Positions 1 to 8,997 of a stretch of 64,000 bases of DNA are shown here, piece after piece. The stretch comes from DASUBV01 sp036501025. GTDB lineage: Bacteria > Actinomycetota > Actinomycetes > Streptosporangiales > Streptosporangiaceae. The DNA is taken from positions 1 to 64,000 of the forward strand of contig DASYBB010000027.1 of assembly GCA_036501025.1 (NCBI GenBank), given 5' to 3'. Position numbers and translations under genes: made by a program. Below the pieces are notes generated by a model. It was not told the DNA's origin. It saw only the letters and a list, made by a program, of their open reading frames with translations, and ran no database searches. Positions within the stretch are counted from its first letter, which is position 1, and each line of letters starts with the position of its first letter.

Positions 1-100
1 CTCGAGCGGGGGGCGCCGGGCCGATTCGGGGGCCGGGAATCCCGCGGGATCGGAGCCGGGCCGGGCGGCCCGGGCAGCATCGCTAGGCATGCGGGCGAGG

Positions 101-1288
101 CTACTCGCGTCCCTGACCGGCCGCACGCTCGTAGCTAGTCATATGCGCCTCAGCCGACGCAGCCCAGGTGAATTCGCGCGACCGGTCGTAGCCGGCGTTG
201 CCGAGCGCGGTGCGGCGATCGGGATCTTCCAGCAGGGCCCGCAGCGAGGCAGTGATGGCGCCGACCTCGGGCTCGGTGTAGGCCACGGCGTCGCCGCCGA
301 CCTCGGGCAGCGACGTCCGGTGCGTGGTCAGTACCGGCGCCCCGCAGGCCATGGCCTCCAGGACGGGCAGCCCGAAGCCCTCGCCGATGCTCGGGAACGC
401 GACGACCAGGGCGCCGCCGAAGTAGCCGGGCAGGTCGGTGAAGTGCAGGTAGCCCGGCCGCACCAGGCGCAGGTGCGCGGGGACCGCGGCGACGGCGTCA
501 TCGACCTCATCGCTCCAGCCGCTGCCGCCCGCGAGCACCAGGGCCGGCGGGCTGGGCAGGTCGGTGACCGCCGCGACCCAGCCCGCGATCAGGGCGGGCA
601 CATTCTTGCGCGGCTCGAGTGTCCCCAGGTAGGCGATGTAGGACTGACCGTGCAGGCCGAGCCGGCTGCCCACCGACAGCAGCTTCTCCTCGTCCGGGCG
701 CCGGAACAGGTCGTGGTCGACGCCGTGGTAGGCCACGTCGATGCGGGTGGGATCGGTGCCGAGGACCCGGACCAGCTCGTCGCGGGTGGCCTTGGACGGC
801 ACGATCAGCCGGGTCGCGCGGCGGGCCGAGGTCCGGATCGCCGCCTTGTAGAACGTCGCCGCGAGCGGGCTGTGCGCGTCCGGCTCGGTGAAGTACGTCA
901 GGTCGTGCACGGTGACCACGGTCGGCAGGCCGGGCCGCATCGGCATCGAGTAGTGCGGGGAGTGGATGACGTCGGCCGCCACCTGCTGGGCGACGAGCGG
1001 CAGCCCGCTCTGCTCCCAGGCCAGCCGGGCGGGGCGGTGGGCGATCGGCGGCGGCGCGGCGACGATCTGGGCGCCGGGCACCAGCCGCCCGTACCGCTCC
1101 TCGTCGGCTCGCTGGCAGGCCACGGCGAGATCGGCCCCCGCCGCCCCCAGGGCGGCGACAAGACCGTCGACGTACCGGCCGTGCGCGCCGCGATCCGCGG
1201 GTACGGCAGTCGCGTCAACGAGCACACGAGGCGCCACGACCAGTCCGGCTCCTTTCCCATCGCTCTGCCTGACCTGAGCCGAGCTCAT
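101..1288 (-). CDS. Glycosyltransferase family 4 (GT-B fold)
   Basis: A 395-residue GT-B glycosyltransferase that probably transfers a sugar from a nucleotide donor in the cytoplasm; acceptor and sugar cannot be told. The N-terminal half holds the acceptor domain (VLVDATAVPADRGAHGRYVD near residue 25, then HSPHYSMP and TVHDLTYF). The C-terminal half has the donor-site signature GEGFGLPVLEAMACGAP, with the two glutamates of the E-x7-E motif. An ATG start at 1288 has a weak GGA-type ribosome site 8 bases upstream. It is monocistronic as far as can be seen, with the UPF0182 gene ending 241 bases upstream on the same strand. Mannosyltransferase is a common annotation for such proteins, but nothing here proves it. 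Confidence 0.85.
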   Translation of the reverse strand: MSSAQVRQSDGKGAGLVVAPRVLVDATAVPADRGAHGRYVDGLVAALGAAGADLAVACQRADEERYGRLVPGAQIVAAPPPIAHRPARLAWEQSGLPLVAQQVAADVIHSPHYSMPMRPGLPTVVTVHDLTYFTEPDAHSPLAATFYKAAIRTSARRATRLIVPSKATRDELVRVLGTDPTRIDVAYHGVDHDLFRRPDEEKLLSVGSRLGLHGQSYIAYLGTLEPRKNVPALIAGWVAAVTDLPSPPALVLAGGSGWSDEVDDAVAAVPAHLRLVRPGYLHFTDLPGYFGGALVVAFPSIGEGFGLPVLEAMACGAPVLTTHRTSLPEVGGDAVAYTEPEVGAITASLRALLEDPDRRTALGNAGYDRSREFTWAASAEAHMTSYERAAGQGRE

Positions 1289-1483
1289 GTCATGCTTCCA
1301 CGCGCTGCCTGCTGTGCCCGTCCTCCGGGTTCCCCCCTGGCGTCATGGGCCGCCGCAACGCGGACAACTTCGTCCCGTCAGATCCGAGAGTACGCCCTTG
1401 GCGGCGTCCCCGCGCCAGCCCGGCCGGGCCGCGTCGCGCCTGGAAACCAAGCCGTAACCACCTGTTCCGGGGATAGCCGCGCA

Positions 1484-1499
1484 GCGGCCTTGTGGCCGC
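1484..1499 (-). terminator. Possible terminator hairpin after the UPF0182 gene
   Basis: GCGGCC, a TTGT loop and GGCCGC form a 6-bp GC stem about 30 bases past the UPF0182 stop codon, beside further palindromic GGCC-rich sequence. There is no T-run, as is common in actinomycetes. The rest of 1289-1529 shows nothing else I can name. Confidence 0.3.
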
Positions 1500-1529
1500 C
1501 TGAAGCGGCCTGCGGCCGGCCCGCCGGCC

Positions 1530-4481
1530 TCAGGACGAGGGGCGGGGCGACGGCGACGCTGACGAGGACGACGACGCCGGCGGGGAGGGGTGACCGCCGG
1601 CCGGCGGGGAGGGGTGACCGCCGGCCGGCGCGGACGCGCCGGCGGCCTTCTGCGCCGCGTTCAGGGCCGCGTCCATCTTGGCCACGTCGGCGGCGTAGGC
1701 GCCCAGGTCGCCGCTGCGCAGGTCGGCCTGGGCCTGCGCGTAGTCGGCCTGGGCCTGCTGCAGGTCCCGCTGCAGGGTGCTCTGCTGGCCGGAGGGGGGC
1801 GGCTGGCCGGGCGCGGCGCCGCCGGTGCCGAACGCCTGGGCCAGCGACGCGGCCAGCGTGGGGGCGTAGCCGACCGAGCCGTTGTAGTAGGTGAACACCC
1901 GCTTCAGCGCCGGGTAGGCGCCCGCGGCGCCGTCGGCGTTGGCGTCGGCCGAGACGTAGACCGGCTGGGCGTAGACCAGGGCGCCGTTCAGCGGCAGCGT
2001 GATCAGGTTGCCGAAGGTGACCTGCGAGCCGCCCTTGCGCAGCTGGGTGAGCTCGATGGACGCGGTCGGGTCGGACTGGAAGTCGTTGTTCACCTGCTGC
2101 GGGCCGGCCACCGCGGTGTTCTGCGGGAGCTGCAGGATCTGCAGCTGGCCGTAGCCGGCGCTGAGCGGGTTGCTGTTCACCGAGAGGAACGCGGCCATGT
2201 TGGGCCGGCCGCGCTGCGTGAGGGAAGTGACCAGGGAGAACTCAGGACTGGCCGAGCCGGGCATGGTCAGCGTCAGGTAGTACGGCGGCTGGCTGCGGGG
2301 CCCGGGCGGCCCGCTGGCCGGGTCATCGGGCACCGACCAGAAGTCCTGGCCGGCGTAGAAGTCGGCCGCGTCGGTCTCGTGGAACTGGGTCAGGACCTGG
2401 CGCTGCAGCCCGAACAGGGCCTCGGGATAGCGCAGGTGGGCCAGCAGCCCGGCCGGGATCGAGCTGGTCGGCCTGACCAGGCCGGGGAAGGCCTTCTTCC
2501 AGGCGCTCAGCACCGGGTCGCGGCCGCCCCACTGATACACGGTGACCTGGCCGGTATAGGCGTTGACGACCGCCTTGACCGAGTTGCGGACGTAGTTCGC
2601 CTGGCCGGCGGCGCCCGCGAAGGCCCCGTTCGGGGCGTTGGTGTCGGCGGTCGACGCCTGCAGCCCGAGGCGCTCGGAGTACGGGTAGCTGTCCGAGGTG
2701 GTGTAGCCGTCGACGACCCAGTAGACCTGGCCGCCGGTCACGACCGGGTAGGCGTCGCTGTCCAGGGTCAGGAACGGCGCGACCTTCTGGACCCGGGCGA
2801 CCGGGTCGCGGACGTAGAGGATCCTGGACCGGCCGTTGATCGCGCCCGACAGCAGGATGTTCAGCTGGCGGTACTTCACCGCGTACAGCAGCCGGTCCAG
2901 CGCCGACCCGACCGGCACGCCGCCGCTGTCGTTGTAGGTGCTGTCGTGCTGGCCCCCGGCGGCGCTGTCCGGGTAGTCGAACTCCTGCTGGCCCTGGCCC
3001 CCGGCGATGACGTAGCTGGCCTGCTGCTCGCCGAAGTAGATCCGCGGCTGGAACGAGCCGAGCTGGCCGCCGGGCGGGATGTCACTCTCGGTGAAGGCCG
3101 GGTTGCCGTCGGCCTGGACCGACCCGGCGGCGGCCGCGACGACCCCGTAGCCGTGGGTGTAGACGAGGTGGGTGTTGACCCAGCTGGCCTGGCCGGGCGG
3201 CGGCCCGCTCATCTCCCGCACCCCGATGATGGTGTCGAGGGGGGCGACCCCGGACGGCGACGGGTAACGGTCGATGTCCAGCACGGGCGCGAAGTGGTAG
3301 TAGCTCTTGACCTGCTGGAGCTGCTGGAACGCCGGGGAGATGACGCCCGGGTCGGACAGCCGCAGGTCCGGCGCGCTCGAGGCCGCGGCGGCCAGCTGCG
3401 ACGTGGACTGCATGGACGTGCCCGAGTACGGCTTCACCTGGACGCCGCTCACGCCCCAGGCCGTCCGGGTGCTCGAGATCTCCTTTTTCAGGAACGGGCT
3501 CTCCTTGGCCAGCTCGTTCGGCTTCACCACGAACTGCTGGATGATGGCCGGGTACACGCCCCCGAGGATGATGGCCGACAGCACGAGCAGGCCCAGCCCG
3601 ATGGCGGGCAGCATCGAGCGGCGCCGGGCCGCGCCGATCAGGAACAGGGCGCCGCAGATGGCGGCGATCACGGCCAGCACGGTCTTGGCCGGCAGGATGG
3701 CGTTGACGTCGGTGTAGGACGCGCCGGTCCGCACGACGCCGCGCTGGGAGAAGTCGATGGCGTACCGGTCCACCCAGTAGGCCGCGGCCTTGAGCAGGAC
3801 GAACAGGCCGGCCAGCACGAACAGCTGGGTCCGGGCCGCGTCGGTGGCCCGCTCGCCGCGGCGCTGCGGCACCAGCCCCCCGTACAGGTAGTGCGCGCCG
3901 GTCGCCACGACCAGCGACAGCAGCACCGCCGCGAACAGGTACGACAGCACGAGCCGGAGGAACGGGTAGTCGAACACGAAGAACGAGATGTCCAGGTGGA
4001 ACTGGGGGTCGGTGCGCCCGAACGAGGTCCGGTTGGCGAACAGCAGCCAGGTCCGCCAGCTGCCGGCCGCGGTGAGCCCGGAGATCAGGCCGATCAGGCC
4101 GAGCAGGACGGCCAGCACGGGCCGCCGGTGCGGGTCCACCAGCAGCCGGTAGGCCTCGGGGCCGGGCGGCCGCGGCGCGGCGTCCGGGCCGGCCGGGCGC
4201 AGCCGGTAGGCGATCCAGGCGTTGAAGCCGACCACGATCATCATGAACAGGGCGGCGATGAGGAACAGCACCCACTTCGTGCCGAAGGTGACCGCGAAGG
4301 TCTGGGTGTGGTTCACCGACTGGAACCACAGCAGGTCCGTCCACAGCCCGGCCACGACGCAGATCGCGACGATCAGCCCGATGATCAGGGCCGCGGCCGG
4401 GATCAGCCGCCGCGGCCAGCGGGCCAGCACGGCCGGCCGGCCGCCGGCCGGCCGCTGGTGGCCAGGAGCACGGAACGCCAC
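1530..4481 (-). CDS. UPF0182 family integral membrane protein
   Basis: A large membrane protein of the UPF0182/COG1615 family (Rv3193c and Rv0064 type); function unknown. Seven hydrophobic segments occupy roughly the first 330 residues, followed by a large presumed extracytoplasmic domain and a Pro/Ser/Ala-rich tail. The tail holds two copies of GGHPSPPA, encoded by adjacent 24-bp DNA repeats near 1592-1640. I chose the GTG at 4481 (983 residues) because it has a GAGGGGG ribosome site 5 bases upstream; the longer ATG form at 4556 adds a non-conserved basic peptide. Its neighbour is the PDZ/Lon-like protease, as in mycobacteria. Confidence 0.9.
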   Translation of the reverse strand: MAFRAPGHQRPAGGRPAVLARWPRRLIPAAALIIGLIVAICVVAGLWTDLLWFQSVNHTQTFAVTFGTKWVLFLIAALFMMIVVGFNAWIAYRLRPAGPDAAPRPPGPEAYRLLVDPHRRPVLAVLLGLIGLISGLTAAGSWRTWLLFANRTSFGRTDPQFHLDISFFVFDYPFLRLVLSYLFAAVLLSLVVATGAHYLYGGLVPQRRGERATDAARTQLFVLAGLFVLLKAAAYWVDRYAIDFSQRGVVRTGASYTDVNAILPAKTVLAVIAAICGALFLIGAARRRSMLPAIGLGLLVLSAIILGGVYPAIIQQFVVKPNELAKESPFLKKEISSTRTAWGVSGVQVKPYSGTSMQSTSQLAAAASSAPDLRLSDPGVISPAFQQLQQVKSYYHFAPVLDIDRYPSPSGVAPLDTIIGVREMSGPPPGQASWVNTHLVYTHGYGVVAAAAGSVQADGNPAFTESDIPPGGQLGSFQPRIYFGEQQASYVIAGGQGQQEFDYPDSAAGGQHDSTYNDSGGVPVGSALDRLLYAVKYRQLNILLSGAINGRSRILYVRDPVARVQKVAPFLTLDSDAYPVVTGGQVYWVVDGYTTSDSYPYSERLGLQASTADTNAPNGAFAGAAGQANYVRNSVKAVVNAYTGQVTVYQWGGRDPVLSAWKKAFPGLVRPTSSIPAGLLAHLRYPEALFGLQRQVLTQFHETDAADFYAGQDFWSVPDDPASGPPGPRSQPPYYLTLTMPGSASPEFSLVTSLTQRGRPNMAAFLSVNSNPLSAGYGQLQILQLPQNTAVAGPQQVNNDFQSDPTASIELTQLRKGGSQVTFGNLITLPLNGALVYAQPVYVSADANADGAAGAYPALKRVFTYYNGSVGYAPTLAASLAQAFGTGGAAPGQPPPSGQQSTLQRDLQQAQADYAQAQADLRSGDLGAYAADVAKMDAALNAAQKAAGASAPAGGHPSPPAGGHPSPPASSSSSASPSPRPSS

Positions 4482-4609
4482 GTACTCCCCCTCTGCTCGA
4501 CTGCGCCGCCGGCGGCCCGGGATGGCCCGCCCCAGTGGGCAAACTGCTGTGGGCAAACTTACCGGCAGAACCAGCGGTTCCCGCCCGTATCCGCAGTCCC
4601 CTCAGCAGA

Positions 4610-5761
4610 TCAGCAGGATGCGACAGGCTTGCCCTGACGCAGCGCGTTCAGGGCGGTAACGGCCCCGTTCAGGGTGCTCACCTTGACCACCCGCAGGCCG
4701 GGCGGCACGGCGCCCGCCGTGTCGGCGCAGTTCGCCGCCGGGGCGAGGAACACCGTGGCGCCCGCCGCCCGGGCGCCGGCCATCTTCTGCTGGATGCCGC
4801 CGATCGGGTCGACCTTGCCGTCGGCCTCGATCTCCCCGGTGCCGGCGATGAACCGGCCGCCGGTGAGGTCGGCCGGGGTGATCTTGTCGATGATGCCGAG
4901 CGCGAACATCATGCCGGCGCTCGGGCCGCCGATGTTGCCGATGCTGATCGCGACCTTGAACGGGAACACGAAGCTCTCGGCCACCTGGACGCCCACGACG
5001 GGCGTCCCGCTGACGTTCACCGTGCGCAGCCTGAAGGTCCGCGACTGGCCGCTTCGGCGCACCGTGAGGGTGACCGGGGCGCCGGGGTGGCGCGCCCGGA
5101 TCAGCGCGGCGGCGTCGTGGTGGCAGTTCACCGCGGTGCCGTCCACGGCCGTGATGACGTCGCCGGTCTTCAGCACCCCGGCGGCGGGCTTGCCCTTGGC
5201 CACGCCCTGGACGGTGTCGACCGTCTTGAAGCTGATGTTCAGCTGGCACAGGGCGGCCGCCTGGGCGGCCTCCTGGGAGCTGGTCATCTGCTCGGTGTCC
5301 TGCTGCTGGACCTGCTGCTGGGTCTGGCCGGGAGCGAAGATCTCCTGCTCGGGGACCACGGCGTCGTCCGGGGTCAGCCAGGACCGCAGCGCGGCGAAGA
5401 CGTTGAAGTGGCTCTGCGGACCGCCGATGTAGGACACGGTGACCAGGTTGAGGTGGCCCTTGGTCGGGAATGTCTGGTGCCCGCTGACCCTGATCAGCGG
5501 CTTGCCCGACAGCGCGCCCAGGGTGTTCAGGGTCGGGCCGGGGGTCAGCGCGACGTACGGGACGGGCAGGGTCGCGGCCACGATCAGCGCGGCCAGCACC
5601 CCGGCCGCCGCGATCAGCAGGGTGATCCCGCGCCGCGACGGCGGCCCGGTGCCCGGCCACGCCAGGCGGGCCAGCCGCCCGGCCGCCCGGTGGCCGGCGC
5701 CCGGTCCGTCCGCGCCCGGCGGCGGGCCCGGCTCCCGGCCCGGCCCCGGCGCGCTAGGCAC
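4610..5761 (-). CDS. Membrane-anchored PDZ / Lon-like serine protease (YlbL, Rv3194c type)
   Basis: A 383-residue protein with one transmembrane anchor (about residues 46-65), a PDZ domain (about 165-240) and a C-terminal Lon-type S16 protease domain. The Ser-Lys dyad is visible as Ser281 in GGPSAG and Lys326 in QQKMAG, so it is probably active on the outer face of the membrane. Substrates are unknown. The start codon overlaps the moaE 3' end by 8 bases, which suggests translational coupling. A Gln-rich patch (QTQQQVQQQD, about 146-155) precedes the PDZ domain. Rv3194c lies next to Rv3193c in the same way. Confidence 0.9.
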   Translation of the reverse strand: MPSAPGPGREPGPPPGADGPGAGHRAAGRLARLAWPGTGPPSRRGITLLIAAAGVLAALIVAATLPVPYVALTPGPTLNTLGALSGKPLIRVSGHQTFPTKGHLNLVTVSYIGGPQSHFNVFAALRSWLTPDDAVVPEQEIFAPGQTQQQVQQQDTEQMTSSQEAAQAAALCQLNISFKTVDTVQGVAKGKPAAGVLKTGDVITAVDGTAVNCHHDAAALIRARHPGAPVTLTVRRSGQSRTFRLRTVNVSGTPVVGVQVAESFVFPFKVAISIGNIGGPSAGMMFALGIIDKITPADLTGGRFIAGTGEIEADGKVDPIGGIQQKMAGARAAGATVFLAPAANCADTAGAVPPGLRVVKVSTLNGAVTALNALRQGKPVASC

Positions 5762-6176
5762 TGTTCACCCACTCGCTCTCGCCCTCGCCGAAGTGCTGCT
5801 GCTTCCACACCGGCACCGTCGCCTTGAGGTCCTCGATCAGCGCCCGGCAGGCCTTGAAGGCCTCGTCCCGGTGGTCGGCCGCGGCGGCCACCACGACCGC
5901 CAGGTCGCCGATGTCCAGGTCGCCGGTGCGGTGCACGGCGGCCAGCGCCCGCACCCGGTAGCGCGCGGCCACCTTCTCGGCGACCAGGCGCAGCTGCTCT
6001 GCCCCGGACGGGTGCGCGCTGTAGGACAGCCGGGCCACGGCGCGGCCGTGGTCATGGTCGCGCACCGTCCCGACGAACAGGGCGATCGCCCCGGCGGCGG
6101 GATCAGCCACGGCCAGGCGCACCTCGTCCACTGACAGTGGCTCGGCACGAAACTCGGCCATCCGGATGACAGTCAC
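5754..6176 (-). CDS. moaE: Molybdopterin synthase catalytic subunit MoaE
   Basis: The 140-residue large subunit of molybdopterin synthase, which transfers sulfur from MoaD thiocarboxylate to precursor Z (cPMP) in molybdenum cofactor synthesis. Family landmarks are FVGTVRDHDHGR (about 34-45), HRTGDLDIGD (82-91) and the lysine region with Lys118 and Lys125 (VWKQQHFGEGE), which match the catalytic lysines K119 and K126 of the E. coli enzyme. No moaD or other moa gene is nearby, so the partner must be encoded elsewhere. The 3' end overlaps the PDZ protease start. Confidence 0.93.
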   Translation of the reverse strand: MTVIRMAEFRAEPLSVDEVRLAVADPAAGAIALFVGTVRDHDHGRAVARLSYSAHPSGAEQLRLVAEKVAARYRVRALAAVHRTGDLDIGDLAVVVAAAADHRDEAFKACRALIEDLKATVPVWKQQHFGEGESEWVNSA

Positions 6177-6210
6177 TCCGTAAAGTTACCGTCCCGCTGC
6201 CCGCGGCCAC

Positions 6211-6252
6211 GACACGCCCTCATGAGTCGCGGACACGCCCCTACGAGTCGCG
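6211..6252. repeat. Two adjacent 21-bp direct repeats at the 3' end of the SDR gene
   Basis: Two near-identical 21-bp units (GACACGCCC...GAGTCGCG, 18 of 21 identical) lie head to tail at 6211-6231 and 6232-6252. The second contains the stop codon of the SDR gene; the first lies in the gap before moaE. They look like a local duplication. Confidence 0.6.
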
Positions 6253-7320
6253 GCGCCTGCGCCGGGCGTGCCGGACGATGGCCGCGGTGCCGATGACCGC
6301 CACCGTGGCGCCGGCCGCCGTGATGGTGGCATCCTTCTTGGCCAGCCGCCGCCCGGCCACCGCGTGGTGCCCCGCCCGCTGGTCGACCAGGACGGCGACC
6401 GCGGCCGCGTTGTCGTAGCTGGGCCGCCAGCCGGCCGCCCGCAGCGCCCGGCAGTCCACCACCCACGGGTACACCACGAAATGCAGGTCATGGACGGGCG
6501 CCGGGGTGATGCCCGCCCGGTACAGCCGCTGGGCGGTGGCGAAGGTCAGGCCGGCGGGGAGCTCGATCCGCTTCAGCCCGGACAGCTCCTCCAGCTCGCC
6601 GGGCTCCAGCCAGCCGTCACAGCCCACGGCGAAGGCGCCCGTCACCTCCCCGGCCACGGCCAGCTCCAGGGCCGACACCAGGTCATCGAGGTGGCAGAAC
6701 TGCCAGCGCGGCGCGCAGCCCTTGACGGCCAGCAGCCGGGGCGCCTCGAAGTGCCGGGTGATCAGGGTGTCCACGCCCGCGCCGACCAGGGCGGCGGGCC
6801 GGACCACGGTGACGGCCAGGCCCGGGTGCGCCTTCGCCGAGCGCTGCGCGAGCAGCTCGATCTCCAGCAGGTCGCCGACCACGCTGCCGTCCAGGTCGGC
6901 CCCGAGCGGCGCGTCCTCGGGCAGCGGCACGGGGTTGTCCGGCCGCGCGCCGTAGACCATGGCGCTGGTGACGAGCACGACCCGGCCGACCGCGCCGGCC
7001 GCCGCGGCGGTCAGCACGGTCTGCGCCCCGCGGACGTTGAACGCCCGGCGGGCCTTCTGGTCGGAGTCGGGCGCCAGGTCCAGGTCGGTGTGCACGACGA
7101 CGTCCGCGCCGGCCAGCCGGCCGGCCAGGGCCGGATCCCGGACGTCGACCACCCGCCAGGTGACGCCGGGGGCCTCGCCCCGGTGATCGTCGATGGCGAT
7201 CACCCGGCCGACCCGTCCGCCGGCCGCCAGCCGGGCGGCCAGGGCCTGGCCCAGCCCGCGGGCCGCCCCGGTCACGGCGACGACCGGCCCGGCGCCATCC
7301 CGTTTCGTATTCTCGGGCAT
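6241..7320 (-). CDS. NAD-dependent epimerase/dehydratase-like (extended SDR) protein
   Basis: About 359 residues from the ATG at 7320. An N-terminal Rossmann fold is shown by the glycine motif TGAARGLG (about 17-24), an acidic residue after the second strand (AIDDH) and VVDVRDP. The SSxxVYG-like segment VTSAMVYGARPD is present. The usual downstream YxxxK catalytic pair is not visible: the position reads SVVGDLLEIELLAQ. The protein may therefore bind NAD(P) without normal SDR chemistry. The C-terminus is basic. A GTG at 7368 would add 16 residues; neither start has a strong ribosome site. It is divergent from the DUF2342 gene. Substrate unknown. Confidence 0.75.
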   Translation of the reverse strand: MPENTKRDGAGPVVAVTGAARGLGQALAARLAAGGRVGRVIAIDDHRGEAPGVTWRVVDVRDPALAGRLAGADVVVHTDLDLAPDSDQKARRAFNVRGAQTVLTAAAAGAVGRVVLVTSAMVYGARPDNPVPLPEDAPLGADLDGSVVGDLLEIELLAQRSAKAHPGLAVTVVRPAALVGAGVDTLITRHFEAPRLLAVKGCAPRWQFCHLDDLVSALELAVAGEVTGAFAVGCDGWLEPGELEELSGLKRIELPAGLTFATAQRLYRAGITPAPVHDLHFVVYPWVVDCRALRAAGWRPSYDNAAAVAVLVDQRAGHHAVAGRRLAKKDATITAAGATVAVIGTAAIVRHARRRRRDS

Positions 7321-7473
7321 TGCCTGGTCCGGCAGGTCATTTTCGGACCCGCGCGGGGCCTTGCTCACGCTGCGCCCATGGCGAACCTTGCCCTCTCGGT
7401 TGCTCACGACCCATCGCTCCCGGGATAGCTTGGCCAACATGGACGTATCCATCCTGCCTGAGAGGCCGCGGAG

Positions 7474-8865
7474 ATGACTGACCCTCCCTTCGGCTTCGGG
7501 ATGCCGCGCGACCCGGACGACGGTTCCGGCGGCTCGGGGAACAGCCCGGCCGGGGGTCCCGGCGGCCCGCTTGGCCCGCTCGGCGACCCGCAGCAGCTCG
7601 CCGAGGCCCTGCGCCAGTTCGCCGACCTGATGTCGTGGCAAGGCGGTCCCGTGAACTGGGACCTGGCCAAGAACACGGCCCGCCAGACGGTGGCGGCCAA
7701 GGGCGACCGCAGCGTGCTCGACAACGAGCGCAGGCAGGTCACCGAGGCCCTCCGCCTGGCCGACCTGTGGCTCGGTGCCGCGACTGAGTTCCCGTCCGGG
7801 ATCGTGACCGTGGCCGCCTGGAGCCGCTCGGAGTGGGTCGAGGCCACGCTGCCGGTGTGGTCCAAGCTCTGCGACCCGATCGCGAGCCGCGCGGTCGAGG
7901 CGATGAGCGGGATGATCGGCGGGGACCCGACCGAGCTGGCCGAGGGCCTGCCGCCGGAGATGCGCTCGGCGATGACGGCCATGGGCGGGCTCGGGGCGCT
8001 CGGCGGGCTGGGCGACATGATGCGCCGGATCGGCGGCATGATGGTCGGCGGCCAGACCGGCGCGGCCGTCGGCGCGCTGGCCGAGGAAGTGGTCAGCTCC
8101 ACCGACGTGGGCCTGCCGCTCGGGCCGGCCGGGACGGCCGCCCTGCTGCCGGCCGGCGTGGCCGCGTTCGGCGAGGGCCTCGGGGTCAGCGAGGACGAGG
8201 TCCGGCTGTTCCTGGCCCTGCGCGAGGCGGCCCATCACCGGCTGTTCGCGCACGTGCCGTGGCTGCGCGCCCGGCTGCTCGGCGCGGTCGAGGACTACGC
8301 CCGGGGCATCAAGGTGGACGCCGAGGCGCTGCGCGAGGCGATGCCGCAGATCGACCCGACCAACCCGGAGGCGCTGAACGAGGCGCTGGCCTCGGGGGCG
8401 GGCCTGTTCACGCCGGAGGACACCCCCGAGCAGAAGATCGCGCTGGCCCGGCTGGAGACCATGCTCGCGCTGGTCGAGGGCTGGGTCGCCACCGTCGTCG
8501 AAGCGGCCGCGGGCAACCGGCTGCCGCAGGCCGGCGCGCTGGCCGAGGCCATCCGCCGCCGCCGGGCGGCGGGCGGGCCCGCGGAGCGGACGTTCGCCAC
8601 GCTGGTCGGCCTGGAGCTGCGGCCGCGGCGGCTGCGCGAGGCGGCGGCGATCTGGTCGGGGCTGACCGCCGAGCGCGGCATGTCCGGCCGGGACGCGGTC
8701 TGGGCCCATCCGGACCTGCTGCCGACCGCGGACGACTTCGACGACCCGGACGGGTTCGTCCGGGGACGGGATGAACTGGACATCTCCGGCCTCGAGGAAA
8801 CCGGGGGGACCGGCGAGGCCGGGGGCACCGGCGAGGCCGGGGAGGGCGGGCCGGAAGGCTCGTAA
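7474..8865 (+). CDS. Zinc-dependent metalloprotease / DUF2342 family hydrolase (Rv3195 type)
   Basis: A 463-residue member of the DUF2342 family annotated as putative hydrolase or zinc-dependent metalloprotease. The recognisable stretch is LREAAHHRLFAHVPWLRARL (about 248-267), whose histidines are the presumed metal site. The N-terminus is Gly/Pro-rich and the C-terminus is a low-complexity Gly/Glu/Thr tail with repeated GGTGEAG. An AGAGG ribosome site lies 8 bases before the ATG. It heads a plus-strand run with the ThiF-like and ABC1 genes, in the order Rv3195-Rv3196-Rv3197. The physiological substrate is not known for the family. Confidence 0.85.
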   Translation: MTDPPFGFGMPRDPDDGSGGSGNSPAGGPGGPLGPLGDPQQLAEALRQFADLMSWQGGPVNWDLAKNTARQTVAAKGDRSVLDNERRQVTEALRLADLWLGAATEFPSGIVTVAAWSRSEWVEATLPVWSKLCDPIASRAVEAMSGMIGGDPTELAEGLPPEMRSAMTAMGGLGALGGLGDMMRRIGGMMVGGQTGAAVGALAEEVVSSTDVGLPLGPAGTAALLPAGVAAFGEGLGVSEDEVRLFLALREAAHHRLFAHVPWLRARLLGAVEDYARGIKVDAEALREAMPQIDPTNPEALNEALASGAGLFTPEDTPEQKIALARLETMLALVEGWVATVVEAAAGNRLPQAGALAEAIRRRRAAGGPAERTFATLVGLELRPRRLREAAAIWSGLTAERGMSGRDAVWAHPDLLPTADDFDDPDGFVRGRDELDISGLEETGGTGEAGGTGEAGEGGPEGS

Positions 8866-8872
8866 GCCGCGG

Positions 8873-8957
8873 GCTTCGTGATCGCGCCGGCCGGGACGGT
8901 CTGGCCGGCCGGGACGCTTGGGGTCCGGGCCGCCAAAGGCCTGCGCGATCATGAAGC
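8873..8957. repeat. Intergenic inverted repeat (15-bp arms)
   Basis: GCTTCGTGATCGCGC at 8873-8887 and GCGCGATCATGAAGC at 8943-8957 are inverted copies with one mismatch (a G-U pair in RNA). They enclose about 55 bases that contain two GGCCGGCC palindromes. The repeat lies between the DUF2342 stop and the ThiF-like start, so it could form a long hairpin in the joint transcript and separate expression of the two genes. Confidence 0.55.
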
Positions 8958-8997
8958 GCGGGCCGGTCCTGTCGCCCGCGGGTGCGACGCTGGCGCG

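Noticed and set aside
1590..4637. Very long plus-strand open frame (about 1015 codons) opposite the UPF0182 gene
   Set aside because: High-GC antisense shadow: composition is Gly/Arg/Val/Gln-rich with no domain, while the minus strand encodes a recognisable membrane protein.
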